Part shown: positions 8,163-15,113 of the stretch, piece by piece | Layout: every line of letters starts with the position of its first letter | How positions within the stretch are numbered: position 1 is the first letter of the stretch | From: Acidobacteriota bacterium | GTDB taxonomy: Bacteria > Acidobacteriota > Terriglobia > Terriglobales > Acidobacteriaceae | Assembly (NCBI GenBank): GCA_003225175.1 | Contig: QIBA01000028.1 | Span: forward strand, 97,944-161,943 | Direction: 5' to 3' | DNA length: 64,000 bases | Position numbers and translations under genes: made by a program | Notes under the pieces: model-generated | Seen by the model: the letters and a program-made list of their open reading frames with translations, nothing else | Told to the model about the DNA's origin: nothing | Databases searched by the model: none

Positions 8163-9218
8163 TTATTTTTCCGGCGCGAGGGCATTCAAAATTCTGAGGA
8201 GCCTGGCGATGTCCTGGTCGCGGTCCTGGCGAGTGGCCATTGCCAACTGCGTGGCGAAGACCCGCAGAGCAATCTGACGCGGCACGTAGAGTGGGGCATC
8301 TTTATCCTCGACCATCCACCCGGCTTCCGCGTGCTGCAGCTTCAATTTCCTTTTTTGGGAGAGTGGATTTGCGGTGACCTGGCCATCAACGACAGCCACG
8401 GAGCAATCCAGGCGGATCTCCAGTGATCCCTGGTCTTTCCTGAGCTTCAATTTCTCGACTTGTACATCATCGACTACGAGAACCGAGCTGTTTGCGTCCA
8501 AGGCTTGACTCGATTCGAGCGCGGAACCGGCGTCGTCGATGTGCTGAAGCAGTGCGCTACGGAGGTCTTCGGCTGTGGGTTTTCCCGGCAAATCCGCTTC
8601 AGCAATCAAAAATCGAGAGCCCGTGGCGGACGAGTCCCGATCCGGGACAATAATTTCTCGCGGGGCTGCGGCTGTTCTCTCCAGCTTCTGTTCATCATCG
8701 GCGCTGTCAGGGCGATGCGCTGTTCGCAGCAATCTGGGCGAGGCAGGCGCTTGCGCACTCACGCGATAACGGTAGAAGCGGGGCGTGCCGCGGCGCGTCC
8801 AGTAGTCCGCGTCGTAGTAGTCGGTGTTTAAACCGGAGCGGAGGGAACTATAAAAGGAGTGCTCTCGCGGATTCACCACGACTCCGACATGACCGCGCCA
8901 GACGATCAGGTCTCCGGGCTGGGGATGGCGAACGCGTTGGAACGGATCGATTCCGGCATAAATCTCGCTGGAGCTGGCGAAGCGGAAGTTGAGGCCGGCT
9001 TCGCGGTAGATCTGGTTGACCAGATGTGAGCAGTCGGGCTTTACGCCATCATCGGGACGGTACTGGAGGGCCATCCTAGCCAGTTCCGTACCCTCGCGCG
9101 CACCGAGTAATTTTGAGCGGTCGTTCTCTTTGGGCGCATCAGAACGAGCGTAGCCTGCATGCGCGATCGCCATCAAAGCGATCGCGGCAGCCATCCTTTT
9201 GTGCCGGACTAAGCCCAT
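8163..9218 (-). CDS. Secreted NlpC/P60-like cell-wall hydrolase
   Basis: A 351-residue exported protein. The N-terminal stretch RMAAAIALMAIAHAGYARS is a signal peptide. Residues ~45-150 carry an NlpC/P60-type papain-like fold: the nucleophile lies in KPDCSHLVNQIYREAGL, and the catalytic histidine in QPGDLIVWRGHVGVVV. The family cleaves peptide stems of peptidoglycan. The C-terminal half (after ~170) is not a domain I recognise; it includes a stretch like a nuclear-transport-factor or lipoprotein domain (RLDCSVAVVDGQVTANPLSQ). It stands alone between convergent and divergent neighbours. Confidence 0.8.
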   Translation of the reverse strand: MGLVRHKRMAAAIALMAIAHAGYARSDAPKENDRSKLLGAREGTELARMALQYRPDDGVKPDCSHLVNQIYREAGLNFRFASSSEIYAGIDPFQRVRHPQPGDLIVWRGHVGVVVNPREHSFYSSLRSGLNTDYYDADYWTRRGTPRFYRYRVSAQAPASPRLLRTAHRPDSADDEQKLERTAAAPREIIVPDRDSSATGSRFLIAEADLPGKPTAEDLRSALLQHIDDAGSALESSQALDANSSVLVVDDVQVEKLKLRKDQGSLEIRLDCSVAVVDGQVTANPLSQKRKLKLQHAEAGWMVEDKDAPLYVPRQIALRVFATQLAMATRQDRDQDIARLLRILNALAPEK

Positions 9219-9511
9219 CAGAGCACCGTCTCATTTCAGATTGTCCAACAAGGCTTGCGAGTTGCTGCATGATGTTTTGTTTCGGGGACCAGCAAAGGGA
9301 CATGTACTTCTGTTGGTTCGCGGCGGAAGCGACTAAATCATTGAGAAGTGAATACTTTGGAAGCTGTACGGGCGGCGATGGCGGTTAACCCGTTCATAAT
9401 ATTGCGGAGTGATGGTGATCCAGCCAGGCGTGTCTTCTAGCAAAACAGATAGGTGATGCCCCGGTTAAGAGCAAGGGCATTGAAAGAGGAAGAGCAGACT
9501 GACCATGCGTG

Positions 9512-9688
9512 TCAGCCTTCGCGCAGAGAAAGATCGGCGTCGACTTCGGGAAAAATCCATGTGGGCTGGACGAAGTCTTTCGGTTCGGGACGCGGAAACT
9601 GGAGCACGCGTCCCGCATCACTCGGCCAGAGGCGTTTTGATTTGGGCTTGAAGTTATCGGGCACATGAAACGGAATCACCTGGGCCAT
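9512..9688 (-). CDS. Small conserved-looking protein of unknown function (58 residues)
   Basis: An open frame of 58 codons with an excellent ribosome binding site (GAGGAGACTT then ATG). The protein begins MAQVIPFHVPDNFKPKSKR and ends DADLSLREG. It is Pro- and Lys-rich, has no membrane segment, and looks like a small soluble protein. I recall similar short proteins starting with the same VIPF-VPxNFxxK pattern from Acidobacteria but cannot name a family. The ~290 bases on the 5' side of the hydrolase gene and the ~280 bases ahead of the metallo-hydrolase gene show nothing else I can support. Confidence 0.6.
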   Translation of the reverse strand: MAQVIPFHVPDNFKPKSKRLWPSDAGRVLQFPRPEPKDFVQPTWIFPEVDADLSLREG

Positions 9689-9967
9689 AAGTCTCCTCTT
9701 TTACTGCTGTCAAAGCTCGCTGGCCAACGTTGATCGCAATTCCAGTCCAATCGCTTGCAGCTGTTGAAACTGAGCTTTAGATGTCAGCCTGCCGGGAATG
9801 ATTCATCCGCAATGATTCAAAGTTTGGATATGCGCGATAAGGCGGGATGAACGCAACAACGGCACCCGGCTGTTTGGGGGCTTCTCAGTATCGGTGTGAA
9901 ATTGTGCCCTTGCCGTTCACGTCCCAGGCGTATACAACTCCCTAGATCAATTTCAGGAGAAGGCAGC

Positions 9968-10852
9968 ATGCGCAAATTCATCGTCGCTGTAGCTGTGCTG
10001 TTTAGTTCGAGCGTCTTAGTTGCTCAGCAGGATTTCAGCAAAGTTGAGATCAAGGTCCAGAAAGTTGCCGGCAGCGTTTATATGTTGCAGGGAGCTGGAG
10101 GAAATATTGGCGTCTCGGTAGGCGACGACGGCATCATGATCGTCGACGACCAGTATGCGCCACTGGCTCCTAAAATCCAGGCAGCTCTTAAGGGCATCGC
10201 CGACAAGCCGCTGCGGTTCGTGCTGAACACGCATTGGCATGGCGATCACACTGGCGGCAATCCGGTCTTTTCGCAGCAAGCGCCAATTATTGCCCAGGAT
10301 AATGTGCGCAAGCGCCTCGCTGCCGGGCGAAAGGGACCCGGACCGGAGATCCCGCCGCAGCCAGCCAAGGTGTTGCCGGTAATTACGTTTGAAGACAAGG
10401 TATCGGTGCACCTGAACGGAGAGGATATCCAGGCGATCCATTTCCCAAAAGGACACACCGACGGAGACAGCGTGATCTTCTTCCCGCAATCAAACGTGCT
10501 GCACATGGGCGATGATTTCGTCACCTATGGCTTTCCCTTTGTCGATCTCAACAGCGGTGGCAGCGTTCGAGGCATGATCGAGGCGTTGAAGAAAGTCGTG
10601 ACCCTCGTACCCCAGGATGTCAAGGTAATCCCCGGACATGGTGACCTTTCCACAGTTGACGACATGCGCGCATTCACCAAGATGGTGGAAGACACGTTCA
10701 ACCTGGTCGCAGCACAGGTAAGCCAGGGCAAGTCCGCCGATGAAATCAAGAAGGCCAACGTCCTCGCCGCGTACAGCAAGTACTCAGGAGATTTCGTTAG
10801 CACCGAGCGCTGGATCGATACCATCTACACGGAGCTGAAGGGGAGCCATTGA
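9968..10852 (+). CDS. Secreted metallo-beta-lactamase-fold hydrolase
   Basis: Exported zinc hydrolase of 294 residues. It starts MRKFIVAVAVLFSSSVLVAQ (signal peptide), preceded by TCAGGAGAAGG as ribosome binding site, which decides this start over an upstream in-frame ATG. The zinc motif is HTHWHGDHTGGN; further ligands are in HFPKGHTDGDS (His), MGDDF (Asp) and VIPGHGD (His). The overall layout resembles subclass-B3-like or AIM/L1-related MBL proteins common in soil bacteria, but substrate cannot be deduced and lactamase activity should not be assumed. It is a monocistronic gene; a TCATTCCGAGC inverted-repeat element follows immediately. Confidence 0.88.
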   Translation: MRKFIVAVAVLFSSSVLVAQQDFSKVEIKVQKVAGSVYMLQGAGGNIGVSVGDDGIMIVDDQYAPLAPKIQAALKGIADKPLRFVLNTHWHGDHTGGNPVFSQQAPIIAQDNVRKRLAAGRKGPGPEIPPQPAKVLPVITFEDKVSVHLNGEDIQAIHFPKGHTDGDSVIFFPQSNVLHMGDDFVTYGFPFVDLNSGGSVRGMIEALKKVVTLVPQDVKVIPGHGDLSTVDDMRAFTKMVEDTFNLVAAQVSQGKSADEIKKANVLAAYSKYSGDFVSTERWIDTIYTELKGSH

Positions 10853-10874
10853 GGATCGGGTGCTCTCAGCCATT

Positions 10875-10973
10875 GTCATTCCGAGCCGCGGATTTTGCGG
10901 CGAGGAATCCCTACCCTACCGATACCCAGGCATTCTCATGGCAAGAGGGATTCCTCGCGTCGCTCGGAATGAC
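10875..10973. repeat. TCATTCCGAGC / GAGGAATCCC inverted-repeat element, copy 1
   Basis: A 99-bp intergenic palindrome. The left end GTCATTCCGAGC and inner GAGGAATCCC are mirrored on the right by GGGATTCCTCG and GCTCGGAATGAC. A second copy lies at 46045-46185. This motif is one I have seen dispersed in many bacterial genomes as a REP-like element. It lies between the metallo-hydrolase and the helicase genes and could act as a transcript 3' hairpin. Confidence 0.85.
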
Positions 10974-11022
10974 AACCAAACCGATGGCCCCGATTACCCG
11001 TCTCTTCTTTTAAACTGAGAGG

Positions 11023-13752
11023 TTGGACCTCAGTACCCTCAATCCGCAGCAGCGTGTAGCCGTTGAGACTGTGAACGGGCCTGTGCTGATCCTGGCTGGA
11101 GCAGGATCGGGCAAGACTCGCGTCATCACGCATCGCATCGCTCATTTGATCCAGGACCACGGCGTCGCGCCAGACTCGATACTGGCAGTAACTTTCACCA
11201 ACAAAGCCGCAGCCGAGATGGGCGAGCGCGTCAGCCGGCTGGTCGGGCACTTCTCTGTCGCCCAGCCGCGAATCTCAACATTTCACTCGTTTTGTGTGCG
11301 CCTGCTGCGGCGCGACATCGAAGCGCTGCGCATCAGCGATCAGGGACTGACGAAAAGCTTTGCCATCTACGATGAAGCCGACCAGCTGTCGCTGGTGAAG
11401 GCGGCGATTCGACGGCTCGGCATTGATGACAAGCAACTCACTCCGCGCAGCGTCCTCGGGCGGATTTCGTGGGCGAAGAATCACATGCTCGATCCGCAGG
11501 AGGTCTATCTCAAATCTGCCGATCCGAACACCGAGCGTGTGGCGCACGTTTACGAGGTCTATCGGCAGGAGCTCCGGAAAGCGAATGCCATGGACTTCGA
11601 CGATCTGCTGCTCGAGGCTGTGCGGCTGCTCAAGAGTTCCGGTGAGGTACGTCGTCGATACAACCAGCGCTACGAGTACATTCTGATCGACGAATATCAG
11701 GACACGAATCGTCCGCAATACGAGCTGATGAAGCTGCTTGGGGGCGAGCACCACAACGTCTGCGTCGTCGGTGATGAGGATCAATCAATCTACTCGTGGC
11801 GAGGCGCCGACATTCGCAACATCCTGGAGTTCGAGCGCGACTTTCCCGAAGTGAAAATTATCCGTCTGGAGCAGAACTATCGCTCGACGGAGAACATCCT
11901 CGAAGGCGCTTCGGCAGTGGTGAGCAAGAACAAGCAGCGCAAAGGAAAAACGCTGTGGACGGACCGGCAGGGCGGCACTCCGATTTATTACTACGAAGCG
12001 CCTGACGGGGAGAATGAAGCGCTCTTCGCTGCCGATTACATCTCACGCTTCTTGAAAGAGCCGAGTGAGATGGATGAGCCTCGCCGTGCGGCGATTTTGT
12101 ATCGCACGAACTCACAATCGCGATTGTTCGAAGAAGCGCTGCGTCGCTATGGATTGAAATACAACGTTGTGGGCGGCTTCTCGTTCTACGAGCGCGCCGA
12201 GATCAAGGACATGATCTCGTATCTGAAGCTGCTGCAGAACCCTGACGACTCGATCGCTCTGCTGCGCGTGATCAACACGCCCGCGCGGGGAATCGGTAAA
12301 ACGACGCTCGAAACACTCGAGCGGCTGTCGCTCGAAACCGGAGTGAGCATGTGGAGCGCCATGGAGCAGGCGATCCAGGAGAAGCTGCTTCCTGGGCGCG
12401 CAGTTCAGGCGCTTAGCGAGTTTAAGCAGATCATCGAGGATGCCAAAGCGATGCTGGGAGGGAGCTTTGTGGAGCGGCTGGCGGCAGATACGGCTGCGCC
12501 GAGCACTCAGCACGCAGCACTCAGCGTTCAGCCGCAGGCGGACGATCGGCGGTCGGCACTCGGCGTTCAGCCTCTCAAAGATGTGGCGCAGGCGAACGAC
12601 GAGGTTGGCGGTGACCAGGGTGTCACAGAAGACGATGAAGCCAGCTTCGGTTTTGGAGCCAACGAGCAGCATGAGTTATTTGGCTCATGGGACGTACAAC
12701 CACCCGCTGCGGAACGAAGCAGCAGCGTAGAGACGCAGCATGCTGCCTCTCTACCAGAAGGCCAGGGTGCGCCATCCGCTGGACCCGACGAGACACCTGT
12801 GGAGGGCTTCCGCACGCCGGGTGGCGCTGCGACCTTGCCGGAGGTCATTAAGTTCCTCATCGACCGCACCGGTTACGTAAAGGCATTGGAAGAGGAAGCT
12901 ACGCCGGAATCTTATTCCCGAATTGAAAATCTTCAGGAACTGGTAAATGCCGCGCGCGACTCGGCGGATCGCGCCGAGACACTGAGCGAGTTCCTGGATC
13001 ACGCGGCGCTGGTGAGCGACACCGATCAATATGAGGAAGGCTCGCGGGTCACGTTGATGACTTTGCACTCGGCTAAGGGGCTCGAGTTTCCGCTGGTCTT
13101 TCTCGTCGGCATGGAGGAAGGACTCTTTCCGCACTCTCGCACCTTCCTCAATCCTGACGAGATGGAGGAGGAGCGCCGCCTGTGCTATGTCGGTATGACG
13201 CGCGCGATGGATACGCTCGTCTTGAGCCGTGCTCGCTATCGTCGGCGCTATGGCAGTGATTTGCCGGAAGCGAGCGTGCCGTCACGTTTTCTCGAGGAGA
13301 TTCCGCCGCAGTTGATAGAAGAGATCGGCGGCTCGCATCGCGGCTCGCGCGAACCTGCGTCGAGCGAGGTGGATGAAGGACGTCATTACAGCTACGAAGA
13401 CGAAGATCAAAGCGCGTCGTCCCGCGCGCGCCTCGGACGTTCGCTGGCTCCGGAGAAGACGTATTCAACCAAGCGCAACGGCGACAGGAGGTCACCCTAT
13501 CAGTCGATCGACAATATCGCCGAATTCTTCGCTTCGCGCGGCAAGAAGTTCTCGCGTCCCAAGGTTGAAGTCGCAGAGCCGACCGGCAAACGTGGATTTC
13601 GTCCAGGGCAGCGCGTGCGGCATCCGAAATATGGAGAAGGCACTGTTTACAAGCGCGAGGGCGACGGAGATGAAGCCAAGCTTACGGTACAATTCCCGCA
13701 GTTCGGACTGAAGAAGCTGGTCGAAAAGTTCGCGCAACTCGAGAGAGTGTGA
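11023..13752 (+). CDS. pcrA: UvrD/PcrA-type superfamily 1 DNA helicase
   Basis: ATP-dependent 3'-5' DNA helicase acting in repair and removal of protein roadblocks. Its 909 residues include the Q-motif LNPQQRVAVE, Walker A AGAGSGKT (25-32), AVTFTNKAAAEM, Walker B ILIDEYQDTN, GDEDQSIYSWRGAD, LEQNYRST, VTLMTLHSAKGLEFPLVF and the motif VI region EERRLCYVGMTRA. The C-terminal RNA-polymerase-binding Tudor-like module is present (FRPGQRVRHPKYGEGTVY). The start is TTG. A low-complexity insertion of about 120 residues (roughly 487-605) sits between the 1B/2B core and motif IV, partly encoded by a heptad repeat. Most PcrA proteins are ~720-800 residues, so this insertion explains the excess. A tiny membrane-protein gene overlaps its stop. 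Confidence 0.95.
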   Translation: MDLSTLNPQQRVAVETVNGPVLILAGAGSGKTRVITHRIAHLIQDHGVAPDSILAVTFTNKAAAEMGERVSRLVGHFSVAQPRISTFHSFCVRLLRRDIEALRISDQGLTKSFAIYDEADQLSLVKAAIRRLGIDDKQLTPRSVLGRISWAKNHMLDPQEVYLKSADPNTERVAHVYEVYRQELRKANAMDFDDLLLEAVRLLKSSGEVRRRYNQRYEYILIDEYQDTNRPQYELMKLLGGEHHNVCVVGDEDQSIYSWRGADIRNILEFERDFPEVKIIRLEQNYRSTENILEGASAVVSKNKQRKGKTLWTDRQGGTPIYYYEAPDGENEALFAADYISRFLKEPSEMDEPRRAAILYRTNSQSRLFEEALRRYGLKYNVVGGFSFYERAEIKDMISYLKLLQNPDDSIALLRVINTPARGIGKTTLETLERLSLETGVSMWSAMEQAIQEKLLPGRAVQALSEFKQIIEDAKAMLGGSFVERLAADTAAPSTQHAALSVQPQADDRRSALGVQPLKDVAQANDEVGGDQGVTEDDEASFGFGANEQHELFGSWDVQPPAAERSSSVETQHAASLPEGQGAPSAGPDETPVEGFRTPGGAATLPEVIKFLIDRTGYVKALEEEATPESYSRIENLQELVNAARDSADRAETLSEFLDHAALVSDTDQYEEGSRVTLMTLHSAKGLEFPLVFLVGMEEGLFPHSRTFLNPDEMEEERRLCYVGMTRAMDTLVLSRARYRRRYGSDLPEASVPSRFLEEIPPQLIEEIGGSHRGSREPASSEVDEGRHYSYEDEDQSASSRARLGRSLAPEKTYSTKRNGDRRSPYQSIDNIAEFFASRGKKFSRPKVEVAEPTGKRGFRPGQRVRHPKYGEGTVYKREGDGDEAKLTVQFPQFGLKKLVEKFAQLERV
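12503..12572. repeat. Heptad repeat tract inside the pcrA coding region
   Basis: Two runs of the GCNNYNR heptad: GCACTCA, GCACGCA, GCACTCA, GCGTTCA (12503-12533), then GCGGTCG, GCACTCG, GCGTTCA (12548-12572). Both arms point the same way. The second run shares 21 identical bases with the intergenic hairpin at 51415-51446 on the opposite strand. It is translated in frame as part of the low-complexity insertion in the helicase, the only heptad tract here lying in the middle of a gene. Confidence 0.8.
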
Positions 13753-13922
13753 GCAAGCAAGCGCTAAGACATTTGCTGCGGTGGGGCGGATTAGCCGTCG
13801 CCGTGATCGGCTTCGTTGTTCAGAATACAGGCGCATTCCGGGCTGGGCGCGTGCTGGTGTGGGTCGGATTGGGAATGATCCTCACGGGCATCATCGTGCG
13901 AATGTTCATCAGAGAGCCATAG
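13749..13922 (+). CDS. Small two-helix membrane protein overlapping pcrA
   Basis: A 57-codon gene whose GTG start overlaps the pcrA TGA (GTGTGA, four-base overlap), suggesting translational coupling. The protein begins MSKQALRHLLRWGGLAVAVI and continues with a second hydrophobic helix VLVWVGLGMILTGIIVRMFI, ending REP. Such short proteins with two membrane helices and a basic end are common hypothetical proteins. I assign no function. The reading frame is closed by TAG just before a REPIN-like repeat. Confidence 0.6.
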   Translation: MSKQALRHLLRWGGLAVAVIGFVVQNTGAFRAGRVLVWVGLGMILTGIIVRMFIREP

Positions 13923-13934
13923 CATTCATGGTTT

Positions 13935-14092
13935 TGCCTGCGTGGTTCCGGCCGCCTTCGGACGGGCAGGGTTTGGGGCTGCGAGAAGTTGATTTTAGAA
14001 TTCGTCATTTCCAAACAATTCAATCTCACGAGCCCACATCTACGCCGACTGACGCCGCAAACCGGCCGAGGCGGCCGGGAACCACGCAAGCA
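13935..14092. repeat. REPIN-like element, copy 1
   Basis: Two GC-rich palindromic ends face each other. The left end is TGCCTGCGTGGTTCCGGCCG (from 13935); the right end (14061-14092) is its near-complement, ending GGGAACCACGCAAGCA. Each end can itself form a small hairpin around CCGGCC/GGCCGG. The same arrangement occurs at 28734-28920, with an unrelated spacer. This is the form of paired REP sequences (REPINs). No transposase is nearby. Confidence 0.78.
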
Positions 14093-14165
14093 AAACTACG
14101 CAAGCAGCGCCTAGCCATTACAATCGTGGTGGCAATTCCTACAACCTCATCCAGATTGGAACGCA

Positions 14166-14318
14166 ATGGCAAATACAAAGTCACTCAGCAGCGAAGATCG
14201 TAAGAAGGCAAAGCGCGCAGCCCGCAAAAAGGCAGCTCCGAAGCAGAAGCGCACAGTTCCGCGTGGTTCCGCAAAACGAAAAATGAAGAAGATGGCGCGC
14301 GGGACAGCGAAGAGGTAG
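14166..14318 (+). CDS. Small, very basic protein (50 residues)
   Basis: The frame reads MANTKSLSSEDRKKAKRAAR and continues with repeated Lys/Arg-Ala blocks to MARGTAKR. About half the residues are Lys or Arg, like short histone-H1-tail-like or ribosome-associated proteins. I do not recognise a specific family, and nucleic-acid binding is only an inference from charge. The ribosome binding site is weak (TTGGAACGCA). It lies between a REPIN-like element and a heptad hairpin. Confidence 0.55.
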   Translation: MANTKSLSSEDRKKAKRAARKKAAPKQKRTVPRGSAKRKMKKMARGTAKR

Positions 14319-14325
14319 GACAGCA

Positions 14326-14402
14326 GCGATTAGCAATTAGCGGTTAGCAACTAGCAAAGTGGCTATGACCCTGATTTTAGCTAATTGCTAATCGCTAATT
14401 GC
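14326..14402. repeat. Heptad-repeat inverted pair
   Basis: Left arm: GCGATTA, GCAATTA, GCGGTTA, GCAACTA, GC (14326-14355). Right arm 14377-14402 is the inverted counterpart, reading on the minus strand GCAATTA, GCGATTA, GCAATTA, GC. The spacer is 21 bases. It fills the gap between two convergent genes, and the right arm provides the TAG stop codon of the minus-strand gene that starts at 14781. Confidence 0.88.
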
Positions 14403-14781
14403 TTGCCTTTCCGCTGCCTTTCATATGCAGCACGAAATCCTTGCGCTCGTCATTCTCGACGTGCACAGTTAATTCCGGCTTGGGATTGCCTTTCACGTCG
14501 GCGGTAATGATGTAATCCGCCTTTCCGGCCGGGACGCGCTGGGCGAATTCGCCCTGGTGGTTGGAGTAGAGTTCCCACTTCGCCTTCTTCTCGTCGGCGC
14601 GGCGGATTTTGATTTTCACGCCATACGCCGGACGCTCGTCGGCACCGTAGAGTGTGCCAAAGAGCAGTGCATAGGGATCGCGCTCGTGCTGTTTTGAGTC
14701 GGCTGCTACGAGTAGGCACGACGCGGCGAGCATACAGGCGATGGCCAGGAATGCTGCCGCGCGGCGACGATCAGTAGTCAC
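14395..14781 (-). CDS. Secreted protein with carboxypeptidase-regulatory-like fold
   Basis: A 128-residue exported protein with signal peptide AAAFLAIACMLAASCLLVAA (a lipobox-like ASC is possible) and a single beta-sandwich of the carboxypeptidase regulatory-like type: LLFGTLYGADERPAYGVKIK, then GEFAQRVPAGKADYIITAD. Such domains bind or scaffold other proteins; no enzyme motif is present. The GTG start overlaps the end of the upstream zinc-ribbon gene by 11 bases and is preceded by AGAGGAAA inside that gene. Its last codons (ASN, stop) are made by the heptad-repeat arm, so the present C-terminus may have been altered by that repeat. Confidence 0.7.
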   Translation of the reverse strand: MTTDRRRAAAFLAIACMLAASCLLVAADSKQHERDPYALLFGTLYGADERPAYGVKIKIRRADEKKAKWELYSNHQGEFAQRVPAGKADYIITADVKGNPKPELTVHVENDERKDFVLHMKGSGKASN

Positions 14782-14974
14782 TTTCCTCTTCTTCCTCCTC
14801 TTCGTCCCCTTCTTCTTCGTCTTCCTCGTCCTCGTTAACCTTCTTGAGTTCGAGCGGATTTGCAGTGATGACTTCGAAGTCGCTCCCGCACTCGGCGCAG
14901 GAGACTACGTCGCCCTCCTCGATGTCATCTTCTTCAATGTCCAGATCGGTGTCACACTCGGGACACAAAACCAT
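14771..14974 (-). CDS. LysW-like zinc-ribbon protein with acidic tail
   Basis: A 67-residue protein beginning MVLCPECDTDLDIEEDDIEE. It has two CxxC pairs (CPEC and CAEC) forming a zinc ribbon, followed by the LysW-like FEVITANPLELKKV and a tail almost entirely of Glu/Asp. LysW carries amino-acid intermediates on a C-terminal glutamate of an EDWGE-type end; here the end is ESDY, so the carrier function in lysine or arginine synthesis is doubtful. The start is set by GGAGGCAAT ahead of this ATG; a longer frame from 15043 is not supported. It forms a two-gene unit with the overlapping secreted protein. Confidence 0.8.
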   Translation of the reverse strand: MVLCPECDTDLDIEEDDIEEGDVVSCAECGSDFEVITANPLELKKVNEDEEDEEEGDEEEEEEESDY

Positions 14975-15113
14975 TTTGTATTGCCTCCGTTCGCGGGCCT
15001 CTACATTACAAGAATTAATGAGTGCCGGGGTGGTGATTGCCACTTCCGTAGTTTTAGAATCTAACAGTTTTCGCCGTCAAGTCTGCGCCAACATACGAAA
15101 GGGAACTCTGACC

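Noticed and set aside
9968..10852. Antibiotic-resistance beta-lactamase
   Set aside because: The metallo-beta-lactamase fold is shared by many hydrolases; nothing in the sequence or context shows lactamase activity.
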